The position numbers and the translations under genes were made by a program. The notes below the pieces were generated by a model. It saw nothing but the letters and a program-made list of their open reading frames with translations, did not search any database and was not told where the DNA came from. DNA of 64,000 bases from HyVt-105 sp049975425 (GTDB taxonomy: Bacteria; Bacteroidota; Bacteroidia; Bacteroidales; VadinHA17), in assembly GCA_049975425.1 (NCBI GenBank), contig JBNGDI010000002.1:62001-126000 (forward strand). Reading direction: 5' to 3'. Numbering within the stretch: the stretch's first letter is position 1; every line of letters begins with the position of its first letter. This document shows, one piece after another, positions 18,101 through 25,782 of this stretch.

Positions 18101-18460
18101 AAATTTACCGGTTTTTTCATGGTAAATGTTCAGGCCGTTCCGGGTACCCAGATAAAGGGTCCCTTCTTCAGAAGAAGAAAGGGAATAGATATAGTTGCTT
18201 GAAACCGACTGGCTGTCGGCCACAGAATGCCGGTAGATTCTGAAATCATAACCGTCGTAGCGATTCAGGCCATCTTCCGTGCCCACCCACAGAAATCCAT
18301 GGTGGTCGACCTCCACGGCATTAACACGTGACTGCGATAAACCCTCGTTTACGGAAAACAGATGTAAATTCTCCGTTCCTGGTACCTGTCCCCGGACCAC
18401 CTGGCTGATCAAAAAAAATCCCAGCCGGACATACTTCAGGTAAATGCCGCTTCTTCCCAT
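15164..18460 (-). CDS. Propeller-sensor SpoIIE-type protein phosphatase
   Basis: 1098 residues. An N-terminal signal/anchor is followed by two seven-bladed-propeller sets of regulator repeats (recurrent blocks such as GFLWVGTEDGLNRYDG, NIWFGTGQGLYRL, CLWLSTNRGLIMYEP) to about residue 680, then a Y_Y_Y domain (FEYKLEGYDEEWIRLQG), one TM helix (ITLYILTGMFWLYMFF), a short coiled coil, and a PP2C/SpoIIE phosphatase domain. The phosphatase metal ligands are visible in SGDFYW, DCTGHGVPGA, FTDGYVDQFGG and VDDILVIG. Such proteins resemble hybrid two-component sensors but signal through Ser/Thr dephosphorylation; the partner is not in the window. Confidence 0.92.
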   Translation of the reverse strand: MGRSGIYLKYVRLGFFLISQVVRGQVPGTENLHLFSVNEGLSQSRVNAVEVDHHGFLWVGTEDGLNRYDGYDFRIYRHSVADSQSVSSNYIYSLSSSEEGTLYLGTRNGLNIYHEKTGKFSVLLPGEQENKGLAGEKVYAVRVSPRGYVWVRTSEHIQRYQPGTGDFETYRLPAEAYVYTKGKVPEAMAECSDGRFFIGAGNGVYLLKPESNTWEMIPECPVRQVTSLYPEGDSILWIGTYGGLYRYIFENRRLESIGIKEKITDVLTLCMDTARRMWVGTRHGLFRVDASRSRTIPFYQISYGGNQLDIMNVYDIVYDQSMILWFAVRGGIAKYDMKPGKFKKYNRSPQSYPGMCGLNISSILEDTEGRIWVASYGNGVDVIDRKQNRIVRHYGTGSGRRIQSNDVRVLWMDSSGNIWLGSDLGLEVSYRESRNFIPFNVPVQDHGIETMSGKMIHSMMEDSNGMIWMGADRGVFRYSPKSGKLVKIFPPAGEGTEEWEEHVFSLAEDHGGNIWFGTGQGLYRLDFQSARLDHIAISGTEGMDLSHQVQVLSLNVSGDSVLWAGTHLGLYRLDMQAMPFVMVKDLNLTSNDLIYNVLQDKKGCLWLSTNRGLIMYEPSEGQWKHFDSTDGLQSNEFNLGAGYRSASGEIFFGGVLGFNSFYPDSIHVNTHIPDVVITRVDLFTSGRWVETILDVPELLTLSPRHTSFTLYFTSLDLTNPSKNLFEYKLEGYDEEWIRLQGRPEVTYANLPYGTYVFRVRGSNSDHLWNKEGESLQVVVRTSVFRTRTAITLYILTGMFWLYMFFRLRTRELRRANQYLKEKELAGIELSRQKEELSIKNKNITDSISYAQKIQEAMLPSAMLFKQILSDSFILFKPKDIVSGDFYWVNRKGDHIFIAAVDCTGHGVPGALMSMIGFELIRNIINVQNIIEPAQILHKLNKGISEAFNKEVERITLKDGMDLSFCAIDTRNHLLQFAGAFNPVYLIRDDTITELKGDRLSVGLAEDPEKDKFRNHIIPIEPNDVIYMFTDGYVDQFGGPREKKFMYRRFRHLLLTIHKLPMEEQHMILNETIEHWKGDNEQVDDILVIGFRPGLNQTS

Positions 18461-18470
18461 GGTTATGTGA

Positions 18471-18501
18471 CGAAATTAGCATTATTTGGGATTATTCCCA
18501 A
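18471..18501 (-). promoter_or_regulatory. Putative promoter with overlapping palindrome, propeller-SpoIIE gene
   Basis: On the minus strand TTG (18499-18501) is 20 bases from TAATTTCG (18471-18478), one mismatch from TAnnTTTG, and 10 bases before the ATG at 18460. The -33 TTG is part of a perfect 16-base palindrome TTGGGATTATTCCCAA read on the plus strand at 18486-18501 (6-bp arms, 4-base centre). It could be an operator, or a weak terminator hairpin for gltA upstream. Confidence 0.45.
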
Positions 18502-18564
18502 CCCATGGGGAAGTCCCTTCACCATGATTTATATCACCGAGCGGGAGAATAAAAGAGGTTCTGA

Positions 18565-19872
18565 TCAATTTTTTTCAGCCTGTTCCAGAAACCATTCAAG
18601 AGTTTGAGATGAGGGTCTTTCAATGGGAAGGCCAAAAACCCGGTCCCACACCAGCTGAGAAAGCACCCCCAGAGCCCTTGAAACACCGAACAGCACTGTA
18701 TAGAAATCGTATTCCTTTATACCGTATGCCAGCAACAGGGCCCCGGAATGAGCATCTACATTGGGCCAGGGATTTTTGATTTTCTGATAGGTTTTCAATA
18801 CCTCGGGCACTACTTCATACAAACATCCCACCGCCTGGATCAGGGGATTGTTAGGCAGGTATTTCAGGGCAAATTCACGCTGCACCAGAAACCGCGGATC
18901 GGTCTTTCTCAACACCGCATGTCCGTAGCCCGGCACCACTCTTCCGGATTCAATGGTCTTCACCACATATTCACGTATCCTTTCCTTGGAATCGCACACA
19001 TAGCCTATTTCTTCTATCATTTTCTGCAACCACCTGATTACTTCCTGGTTAGCCAGTCCGTGCAGGGGGCCTGCCAGTCCGGCCATTGCGGCCCCGAAAG
19101 CATAATAGGGATTGCTGAGTGCCGATCCCACCAGATGGGTTGTATGGGCCGACACATTCCCTCCTTCGTGGTCGGCATGTATGTACAGATACATACGAAA
19201 CAACCGTTTCACTTCTTCATTGTCGTACCCCATCATGTGTGCAAAATTACCGGCCCAGTCGAGGTAATGGTCGGCCTCTATCTGCATATTCTGATGGTAC
19301 AGCCTTCGGTAGATATAAGAAGCAATGCGAGGTAACCGGGCCACCAGATTCATCACATCTTCAAAGGCAGGTTCCCAGATGTCTTTTTTGCTGATCCCCT
19401 CACGATATGCCTTCTGAAAACGTGATTCTGTGGCCATGGCTATGATAGCTGCGCTGAATATGGTCATAGGTTTGGCTGTCAGGGGCATGGCATCGATCAC
19501 ATCGAAAACATGCTTGGGCACCTGTGACCGCATATTCAGTTCCCGGCTTACCATATCCACCTGTGCTTTATCGGGTAATTCACCCATCAGCATTAAATAG
19601 AACAGTCCTTCGGGCAGAGGTTCCCCTTCAGGGTGCAGTTTGGGAAGGTTTTTGTGGAGTTCGGGAATGGAGTATCCCCTGAAACGTATACCCTCTTCGG
19701 GGTCAAGCTTGGAGGTAAGGGTAAGTAAGCTGACCACTCCCTTCATTCCTGAAAGGACATTTCCAATGGTCACTTCACCGATGATTTTGTCACCATGTTC
19801 CCGGGCAAGTTCTTTCACTTTGTCAGCCTGCGGCAGAGCTATCCGTGCAAATTTATCCTTTAATGATTCCAT
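18565..19872 (-). CDS. gltA: Citrate synthase, mitochondrial-type
   Basis: Condenses oxaloacetate and acetyl-CoA to citrate. 435 residues. The catalytic residues are visible: His in YIHADHEGGN, His in GPLHGLANQEV, and Asp in NVDAHSGALL. The wording around them (HADHEGGNVSAHTTHLVGSALSNPY, GLAGPLHGLANQEVIRWL, GYGHAVLRKTDPRF) matches the eukaryotic/mitochondrial class rather than the NADH-regulated Gram-negative hexamer type, whose N-terminal zinc-like domain is absent. This class is known in some Bacteroidota. No aconitase or isocitrate dehydrogenase gene is adjacent; enolase lies upstream but is separated by a terminator. Confidence 0.94.
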   Translation of the reverse strand: MESLKDKFARIALPQADKVKELAREHGDKIIGEVTIGNVLSGMKGVVSLLTLTSKLDPEEGIRFRGYSIPELHKNLPKLHPEGEPLPEGLFYLMLMGELPDKAQVDMVSRELNMRSQVPKHVFDVIDAMPLTAKPMTIFSAAIIAMATESRFQKAYREGISKKDIWEPAFEDVMNLVARLPRIASYIYRRLYHQNMQIEADHYLDWAGNFAHMMGYDNEEVKRLFRMYLYIHADHEGGNVSAHTTHLVGSALSNPYYAFGAAMAGLAGPLHGLANQEVIRWLQKMIEEIGYVCDSKERIREYVVKTIESGRVVPGYGHAVLRKTDPRFLVQREFALKYLPNNPLIQAVGCLYEVVPEVLKTYQKIKNPWPNVDAHSGALLLAYGIKEYDFYTVLFGVSRALGVLSQLVWDRVFGLPIERPSSQTLEWFLEQAEKN

Positions 19873-19955
19873 AAGGCAGGGAAGATTAAACTACAGTATT
19901 ACATAAAGTTACTAATGATTGATCATATTTCCTATGGTAACGGACAGTATACACC

Positions 19956-19984
19956 AAAAAAAAGGATGGCTGCCTGCCATCCTT
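19956..19984 (-). terminator. Rho-independent terminator of eno
   Basis: Minus strand forms AAGGATGG (19984-19977), 7-base loop, CCATCCTT (19969-19962), followed by an unbroken T run to 19956. It sits 26 bases after the eno stop and before gltA. Confidence 0.85.
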
Positions 19985-20010
19985 ACTAACAACCCGGTAC
20001 TGAGAATTGT

Positions 20011-21300
20011 TTATTTTCTGTAAAATTTGAATTGTTTTCCCGGGAACCTTGCCGTTGCCCCCAGCTCTTCCTCGATACGGAGAAGCTGGTTGTATTTTGA
20101 TATCCGGTCGGACCTGGAAGCTGACCCGGTTTTGATCTGACCGGTATTCAGGGCCACGGCCAGATCGGCAATAAAAGTATCTTCCGTTTCACCGGAGCGG
20201 TGGCTGATCACAGCTGTGAATCCGTTTTTATGGGCAAGCTCCACTGCTTCAATGGTCTCGGTCAGAGTACCAATCTGGTTCACTTTGATAAGAATGGAAT
20301 TGGCATTCTTTTTCTTTATTCCGTCACTGAGGCGCTTCACGTTGGTCACAAACAGGTCATCGCCCACAATCTGAATCTTATCGCCAATGGCCTTGGTCAG
20401 CATGGCAAATCCTTCCCAGTCGTCCTCAGCCAGCCCGTCTTCAATGGAAATAATGGGATATTTTTTCACCCAGGTCTGCCAGTATTCCACCATCTGTTCA
20501 GAGGTACGGTCCTCGCCGGTGGAATCGAAATGGTACACTTTTCTTTCGGCATCATAAAATTCAGAGGCCGCTGGATCCAGAGCAATAAAAATATCTTCAC
20601 CCGCTTTATATCCTGCCTTTTTGATGGCCTCAAGTACCACCTCAATGGCTTCTTCATTGGAATTCAGGTTTGGGGCAAAACCTCCTTCATCGCCTACATT
20701 GGTGGAATGTCCCCTGGCTTTCAGCACGGCTTTCAGGTTATGAAACACTTCTGTACCCATTCGGAGGGCTTCACTGAAGGAAGATGCCCCGGCCGGAAAC
20801 ACCATAAATTCCTGGATATCAATCTTATTATCTGCATGCTGTCCCCCGTTCAGAATATTCATCATGGGAACAGGCAGAGTATTGGCCTGTACGCCTCCGA
20901 TATACCGGTACAGGGGCTGGTCGGTTTCATAGGCTGCCGCCCTGGCAATTGCAAGTGACACACCCAGCATGGCATTGGCGCCCAGTTTTCCTTTGTTTTC
21001 AGTCCCGTCCAGTTCGATCATTTTCCTGTCAATAAGCGCCTGCTCGAACACATCATATCCCTGCAGTTCATTGTTCAGAATTTCGTTTACATTTTTCACT
21101 GCCTGGAGCACTCCTTTTCCCATGAACCTGGATTTATCCCCGTCACGCAGTTCCACGGCTTCATGAACACCGGTAGAGGCTCCGGAAGGAACTGCTGCCC
21201 TTCCCATGGAACCAGTATCTGTAAAAACATCTACTTCAACAGTGGGATTCCCTCTTGAATCGAGAATCTGTCTGGCCTGAATACTGATTATGCTACCCAT
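20011..21300 (-). CDS. eno: Enolase
   Basis: Interconverts 2-phosphoglycerate and phosphoenolpyruvate. 429 residues, standard length. Signature elements include the N-terminal ARQILDSRGNPTVEVDV, the acid/base region GDEGGFAPNL, metal-binding residues in ALDPAASEFYD, SIEDGLAEDDW and VGDDLFVTN, the catalytic Lys in ILIKVNQIGTLTE, and SHRSGETEDTFIADLAV. It is flanked by hairpin terminators on both sides (21353-21389 and 19956-19984), so it is very likely monocistronic. Confidence 0.97.
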   Translation of the reverse strand: MGSIISIQARQILDSRGNPTVEVDVFTDTGSMGRAAVPSGASTGVHEAVELRDGDKSRFMGKGVLQAVKNVNEILNNELQGYDVFEQALIDRKMIELDGTENKGKLGANAMLGVSLAIARAAAYETDQPLYRYIGGVQANTLPVPMMNILNGGQHADNKIDIQEFMVFPAGASSFSEALRMGTEVFHNLKAVLKARGHSTNVGDEGGFAPNLNSNEEAIEVVLEAIKKAGYKAGEDIFIALDPAASEFYDAERKVYHFDSTGEDRTSEQMVEYWQTWVKKYPIISIEDGLAEDDWEGFAMLTKAIGDKIQIVGDDLFVTNVKRLSDGIKKKNANSILIKVNQIGTLTETIEAVELAHKNGFTAVISHRSGETEDTFIADLAVALNTGQIKTGSASRSDRISKYNQLLRIEEELGATARFPGKQFKFYRK

Positions 21301-21352
21301 AATGTTTTGATTTATATTTTGTTAATTTTGAATAAGCCGTTAAAAATACAAC

Positions 21353-21389
21353 AAAAAAAGGGACAGAACAATATGTTCCGTCCCTTTTT
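21353..21389. terminator. Terminator after the ribosomal superoperon
   Basis: Arms 21355-21370 and 21374-21389 pair over 16 positions with one mismatch (AAAAAGGGACaGAACA against TGTTCcGTCCCTTTTT), loop ATA. On the minus strand the stem is followed by a T-rich tract ending at 21353, 20 bases after the rplQ stop. The poly-A/poly-T flanks make it usable in both directions. Confidence 0.85.
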
Positions 21390-21408
21390 GGTTTTTGTCA
21401 TCCACCCC

Positions 21409-22170
21409 TCAGGATTCCTTATTCTCCTCATCTTCCTTCCGGTCTCCGGAGGATTTGTTTCCTTCTTTCTCAGTTTCAGTTTCTTTAGCCTGCGCCTCAG
21501 GTGTTTGCTTTTCTTGCTTTTCTTCCTTTTCTTCTTTCCCTTCCTCTTTCCCTTCCACCGGCTTTGCGTCCGGTTTTTGTTCTCCGGTCACTGTTTCCGT
21601 TTCGGCAGCAGGTTCCTGCCCGGTTGGGCCGGCTGATGCTTCGGTTGTTTCCTCTTCCCTTACATCAGTTGCGGATTTTTCTTCCTTCTCAGCCGTAGCT
21701 TTCGCCTCCACTTTTTCCCCTTCCTGAACAGCCCGGCTTTCCTGTTTTTTCTTTCCACCCCTTCTGCGGCGGGAAGTCTTCTGTTTCGGCTCTTCAGTAC
21801 CCAGCATGGCTTCGTTGTAATCCACCAGTTCAATCACACACATGTCGGCATTGTCTCCCTGCCTGTTCCCTATTTTCAGAATCCTGGTGTACCCCCCGGG
21901 CCGGTCACCCACTTTTGCAGCCACTTCGCGGAATAATTCCGTAACAGCATTTTTATCCTGGAGATAACTGAACACCACCCTGCGCGAGTGGGTGGTATCG
22001 TCTTTTGAACGGGTGATCAAAGGTTCCACATAAGTTCGCAGGGCTTTGGCCTTTGCTGTCGTAGTGGTAATGCGTTTATGAATGATCAGCGAACTGGCCA
22101 TATTGGCCAGCATAGCCCTGCGGTGCGAACTGGTTCTGCTCAGATGATTAAAACCTTTCCTGTGTCTCAT
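21409..22170 (-). CDS. rplQ: 50S ribosomal protein L17 (bL17) with long charged tail
   Basis: The first 120 or so residues are canonical bL17 (MRHRKGFNHLSRTSSHRRAM, RRVVFSYLQDKNAV, GDRPGGYTRILKIGNRQGDNADMCVIELVDYN). They are followed by about 125 residues of low complexity: a basic patch (KTSRRRRGGKKK), then alternating Glu/Lys/Thr/Pro-rich sequence (EGKEEGKEEKEEKQEK, KEDEENKES). Bacteroidota L17 often has some C-terminal extension, but here it doubles the protein. It is the last gene of the ribosomal operon, 4 bases after rpoA, with a strong terminator downstream. Confidence 0.95.
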   Translation of the reverse strand: MRHRKGFNHLSRTSSHRRAMLANMASSLIIHKRITTTTAKAKALRTYVEPLITRSKDDTTHSRRVVFSYLQDKNAVTELFREVAAKVGDRPGGYTRILKIGNRQGDNADMCVIELVDYNEAMLGTEEPKQKTSRRRRGGKKKQESRAVQEGEKVEAKATAEKEEKSATDVREEETTEASAGPTGQEPAAETETVTGEQKPDAKPVEGKEEGKEEKEEKQEKQTPEAQAKETETEKEGNKSSGDRKEDEENKES

Positions 22171-22174
22171 TTTC

Positions 22175-23167
22175 CTAATCCTTGTCTAATTTATACTTGC
22201 TGGTATCCATCCCGAAATTAAGATTCATGCTTTCCAGAAGTTCATCCAGTTCTGTGAGCGATTTTTTTCCGAAATTCCTGAATTTCAGCAGATCGTTCCG
22301 GTTGAACTTCACCAGATCGCCCAGGGTTTCCACTTCTGCCGCCTTAAGGCAGTTCAGCGCCCTTACGGAAAGATCCAGATCAACCAGTTTGGTCTTCAGC
22401 AACTGCCGCATATGCAGGATTTCTTCATCGAACTCCTCGTTGGCGAATTTCTCATCCGAATCAAGGGTGATTTTCTCGTCAGAGAACAACATGAAATGAT
22501 AGATCAGTATCTTGGCCGCTTCCTTCAGAGCATCCTTGGGATGGACCGATCCGTCGGTAGTGATTTCGATCAGCAGTTTTTCATAGTCGGTTTTCTGTTC
22601 CACCCGGTAATTCTCCACCGTATATTTCACGTTCTTGATGGGAGTAAAAATGGAATCCAGGGGGATCAGTCCGAACTCAGCCTCAACAGGCTTGTTCTCC
22701 TCGGCGGGAACATACCCGCGGCCTTTCTGGATGGTAAGTTCCATCTGCAGTTTTACATCGGGTTCCAGGTGGCAGATCAGCTGATCGGGGTTCAGCACCT
22801 CGAACCCGCTGAGGAACTTGTTCAGGTCACCGGCTTTAAAAACCGACTGACCGGAAATATTCACCACCAGTTTTTCATCATCAATTTCATCAATCAGTTT
22901 CTTGAACCTGACCTGTTTCAGGTTGAGTACTATTTCGGTAACATCCTCCATTACTCCCTTGATGGTGGAAAACTCATGTTCCACTCCTTCAATTTTGAGG
23001 GTGGTAAAGGCATACCCTTCGAGGGAAGACAACAGAATACGTCTGAGAGCATTCCCGACGGTAATACCATAACCTGGTTCCAGTGGTCTGAACTCGAACT
23101 TCCCGAAGGAGCCGGTTGCTTCCACCATAATTACCTTGTCGGGTTTCTGAAATGCAAGAATAGCCAT
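22175..23167 (-). CDS. rpoA: RNA polymerase alpha subunit
   Basis: 330 residues. The N-terminal assembly domain (about 1-235) shows FEFRPLEPGYGITVGNALRRILLSSLEG and the EFSTIKGVMEDVTEIVLNLK segment; the C-terminal domain (about 255-315) has DLDLSVRALNCLKAAEVETLGDLV and the helix-hairpin-helix FRNFGKKSLTELDELL used for DNA UP-element and regulator contact. It lies between rpsD and rplQ as in the alpha operon. Confidence 0.98.
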   Translation of the reverse strand: MAILAFQKPDKVIMVEATGSFGKFEFRPLEPGYGITVGNALRRILLSSLEGYAFTTLKIEGVEHEFSTIKGVMEDVTEIVLNLKQVRFKKLIDEIDDEKLVVNISGQSVFKAGDLNKFLSGFEVLNPDQLICHLEPDVKLQMELTIQKGRGYVPAEENKPVEAEFGLIPLDSIFTPIKNVKYTVENYRVEQKTDYEKLLIEITTDGSVHPKDALKEAAKILIYHFMLFSDEKITLDSDEKFANEEFDEEILHMRQLLKTKLVDLDLSVRALNCLKAAEVETLGDLVKFNRNDLLKFRNFGKKSLTELDELLESMNLNFGMDTSKYKLDKD

Positions 23168-23185
23168 AAAGCGTGGATTGGATTT

Positions 23186-23794
23186 TTATTTAGAATACAG
23201 TTCAACGATCAGTTGTTCCTTGATATTTTCAGGAATATCGCTACGTTCCGGTATGTTCATAAATTTTCCCGCCATTTGCGACTGGTCCCACTCAAGCCAG
23301 CTGTACCGGGAACGATTGGCTCCCCGCAGCGATTCGGTAATGGCAGCAAGCGATTTTGATTTTTCCCTCACACCAATTATATCGCCGGGTTTCAGGAGGT
23401 AGGACGGTACATTAACCACTTCCCCGTTCACCGTAATATGCCGGTGGCTGACAAGCTGCCGTGCTGCGGCGCGGGTGGGGGCTATGCCCAGGCGGTACAC
23501 CACGTTATCAAGCCTTGACTCGAGCATCTGGAGCAGCACTTCACCGGTTACACCCTTGGCCCTGGAAGCATGTTCAAACAGATTACGGAACTGTTTTTCC
23601 AGGATCCCGTAAGTATATTTTGCCTTTTGCTTTTCTTTGAGCTGAATACCGTATTCGGATAGTTTTCTCCTTCTTTTGTTCTGGCCATGGAATCCCGGAG
23701 GATAATTTTTCTTTTCAAATGATCGGTCGGGCCCGAAGATCGGATCACCGAATTTCCGGGCAATTTTTGTTCTGGGTCCTCTATATCTTGCCAT
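23186..23794 (-). CDS. rpsD: 30S ribosomal protein S4 (uS4)
   Basis: 202 residues, primary 16S rRNA binder. MARYRGPRTKIARKFGDPIFG opens the N-terminal domain; the S4 RNA-binding domain carries SRLDNVVYRLGIAPTRAAARQLVSHRHITVNG. The N-terminal zinc-type cysteines seen in some S4 forms are absent. Eighteen bases before rpoA. Confidence 0.97.
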   Translation of the reverse strand: MARYRGPRTKIARKFGDPIFGPDRSFEKKNYPPGFHGQNKRRRKLSEYGIQLKEKQKAKYTYGILEKQFRNLFEHASRAKGVTGEVLLQMLESRLDNVVYRLGIAPTRAAARQLVSHRHITVNGEVVNVPSYLLKPGDIIGVREKSKSLAAITESLRGANRSRYSWLEWDQSQMAGKFMNIPERSDIPENIKEQLIVELYSK

Positions 23795-23815
23795 GAATCT
23801 GCTGTTTGTTTTCGT

Positions 23816-24205
23816 TTACACTCTTCTTCTCTTGGGTGGCCTGCATCCGTTATGGGGAATGGGGGTAACATCCACAATTTCCGCAACTTCAATGCCGGAA
23901 GAATGGATGGTTCTGATAGCACTTTCCCTTCCCGATCCGGGTCCCTTCACAAACACCTTCACTTTACGCAATCCCAGGTCATATGCTACCTTGGCACAAT
24001 CGGCCGCAGCCATCTGTGCAGCGTAAGGAGTATTTTTCTTCGATCCCCGGAAACCCATTTTACCGGCCGAAGACCAGGAGATGACCTGCCCCGAATTGTT
24101 GGTGAGGGAAATGATAATATTGTTGAACGAAGCATGGATATGAGCCTGACCAATGGGCTCAATCTTCACCACTTTTTTCCTCGTTGTTCCTGTTTTCTTA
24201 GCCAT
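23816..24205 (-). CDS. rpsK: 30S ribosomal protein S11 (uS11)
   Basis: 129 residues. Platform protein of the small subunit. Recognised by GQAHIHASFNNIIISLTNNSGQVISWSSAGKMGFRGSKK-type core and the C-terminal DVTPIPHNGCRPPKRRRV. Alpha-operon position between rpsM and rpsD. Confidence 0.97.
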   Translation of the reverse strand: MAKKTGTTRKKVVKIEPIGQAHIHASFNNIIISLTNNSGQVISWSSAGKMGFRGSKKNTPYAAQMAAADCAKVAYDLGLRKVKVFVKGPGSGRESAIRTIHSSGIEVAEIVDVTPIPHNGCRPPKRRRV

Positions 24206-24212
24206 AATTCAA

Positions 24213-24590
24213 TTATTTGGTCGCTTTCTTTTTGTTGGCAACGGTTTTCTTTCTTCCTTTCCGGGTACGGGCATTGGTCTGGGTACGCTGACCCCTTACC
24301 GGCATACCGGTACGGTGCCTTATTCCGCGGTAACAACCAATATCCATCAGCCGTTTGATGTTCATCTGAACAGAAGACCTCAGTTCCCCTTCCACTTTAT
24401 ACTGTTCGTTCAGAATGGAACGGATCCGGGTTATCTGGTCATCGGTCCAGTCTTTTACTTTTATATCCTTATCTACACCTGCCTGGGCCAGGATCTTCTG
24501 GGCGGACGACCTGCCAATTCCGTAGATATAGGTCAGGCCGATTTCCCCCCGTTTGTTTTTTGGTAAATCTACTCCGACAATTCTAGCCAT
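24213..24590 (-). CDS. rpsM: 30S ribosomal protein S13 (uS13)
   Basis: 125 residues. Head protein that contacts the large subunit and P-site tRNA. MARIVGVDLPKNKRGEIGLTYIYGIGRSSA at the start and GCYRGIRHRTGMPVRGQRTQTNARTRKG near the end are diagnostic. First gene of the alpha portion, after rpmJ. Confidence 0.97.
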   Translation of the reverse strand: MARIVGVDLPKNKRGEIGLTYIYGIGRSSAQKILAQAGVDKDIKVKDWTDDQITRIRSILNEQYKVEGELRSSVQMNIKRLMDIGCYRGIRHRTGMPVRGQRTQTNARTRKGRKKTVANKKKATK

Positions 24591-24624
24591 AAGTATATTG
24601 CATTAATATTGAAAATTTTCCTTC

Positions 24625-24741
24625 TTATCCCTGACGCTGCTTGAACTTGGGATTTTTCTTGTTGATGACGTACAAACGTCCCTTGCGCCTGACAATTTTG
24701 CAGTCGGCGCTGCGTTTTTTCACTGAAGCTTTTACTTTCAT
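24625..24741 (-). CDS. rpmJ: 50S ribosomal protein L36 (bL36), zinc-free form
   Basis: A 38-codon gene between infA and rpsM. It starts MKVKASVKKRSADCKIVRRK and ends KFKQRQG. The zinc ribbon of canonical L36 (three Cys and one His) is reduced to a single Cys at position 14; the others are Ser, Asn and Lys. This is the C-minus paralogue type, which does not need zinc. Confidence 0.93.
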   Translation of the reverse strand: MKVKASVKKRSADCKIVRRKGRLYVINKKNPKFKQRQG

Positions 24742-24762
24742 CGGTTCCTCAATCTAATATTT

Positions 24763-24981
24763 CTATTTGTATCTGAACGTTATTCGTCCCTTGGTCAAAT
24801 CGTAGGGTGACATCTCCACTTTCACACGGTCGCCCGGAAGTATCTTGATATAATTCATCCGCATCTTTCCGGAGATATGCGCCGTGATCACATGGCCGTT
24901 TTCCAGTTCCACCCGGAACATGGCATTGGAAAGAGCTTCAATGATTGTGCCGTCCTGTTCGATAGATGGTTGTTTTGGCAT
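24763..24981 (-). CDS. infA: Translation initiation factor IF-1
   Basis: 72-residue single OB-fold protein that binds the ribosomal A site during initiation. MPKQPSIEQDGTIIEALSNAMFRVELENGHVI and the SGKMRMNYIKILPGDRVKVEMSPYDLTKGRI-type core are standard. Two bases separate it from map upstream, so translation is probably coupled. Confidence 0.97.
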   Translation of the reverse strand: MPKQPSIEQDGTIIEALSNAMFRVELENGHVITAHISGKMRMNYIKILPGDRVKVEMSPYDLTKGRITFRYK

Positions 24982-24983
24982 AC

Positions 24984-25769
24984 CTATATGTTTTTTTGTT
25001 CAAGAGCTTCTTCTATAAACCTGAATGTTGACAACACATCTGCCTTTTTCTCATCCACCGCCACTGCCAGTTCGAAATGGGCAGAAGGCAGATCATCTGC
25101 CGTTCTTATGGTCCATCCGTCCTTTGCACCCAGGATATGCTTTTCCCCCATATTGATCATAGGTTCAATGCATATCACCAGGCCTTTTCTCAGCTTCACC
25201 CCCTGGCCCCGGTTCCCGTAATTGGGTACTTCGGGAGGCTCATGCAGCTTCCTTCCCAGCCCGTGACCCACCAGTTCTCTTACCACCGAATATCCGGCCG
25301 ATTCGGCGTGGTGCTGTACTGCAAAACTGATATCCCCCACTCGCCTTCCCACAACCGCCTGCTCAATGCCTTTCATCAGGGCTTCCCGGGTAATTCTCAG
25401 CAACTTCTTCACCTCTTCACTGACTTTCCCCACTTCAAAGGTAAAGGCAGTATCGCCATAATATCCGTTCCAGAACACACCACAATCAACCGAAACAATA
25501 TCACCCTCTTTCAGTTCGTAAGAAGAAGGAATACCGTGCACTACCTCACTGTTGACCGAAGTACAAAGGGTGCTGGGATATCCGTTGTATCCCTTGAACC
25601 CCGGTTCTGCCCCGTGGTCACGTATGAACTGCTCGGCAATCCGGTCAAGTTCAAGGGTAGTGATTCCTGGTCGTATCCACCTGGCTACTTCTGCCAGGGT
25701 TTTCGACACCAGAAGGTTGCTTTCCCTGATCAGCCCGATTTCTTCTTCCGAACGTATATTCAACATCAA
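24984..25769 (-). CDS. map: Methionine aminopeptidase, type I
   Basis: 261 residues; removes initiator Met from nascent proteins. Metal ligands of the pita-bread fold are visible: His in EVVHGIPSSYEL, Asp pair in VSVDCGVFWNGYYGDTAFTF, His in ELVGHGLGRKLHEPPEVPNYG, Glu in CIEPMINMG and the final Glu near the C-terminus. No N-terminal zinc finger, so the bacterial Ia form. It follows secY directly; adk, often between them in other phyla, is not here. Confidence 0.96.
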   Translation of the reverse strand: MMLNIRSEEEIGLIRESNLLVSKTLAEVARWIRPGITTLELDRIAEQFIRDHGAEPGFKGYNGYPSTLCTSVNSEVVHGIPSSYELKEGDIVSVDCGVFWNGYYGDTAFTFEVGKVSEEVKKLLRITREALMKGIEQAVVGRRVGDISFAVQHHAESAGYSVVRELVGHGLGRKLHEPPEVPNYGNRGQGVKLRKGLVICIEPMINMGEKHILGAKDGWTIRTADDLPSAHFELAVAVDEKKADVLSTFRFIEEALEQKNI

Positions 25770-25782
25770 AGAACAACTGAGA

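Noticed and set aside
21395..21727. Open frames opposite the rplQ tail rich in Ser, Phe and Pro
   Set aside because: They are the reverse reading of the Glu/Lys-rich L17 extension and lack any independent start signal.
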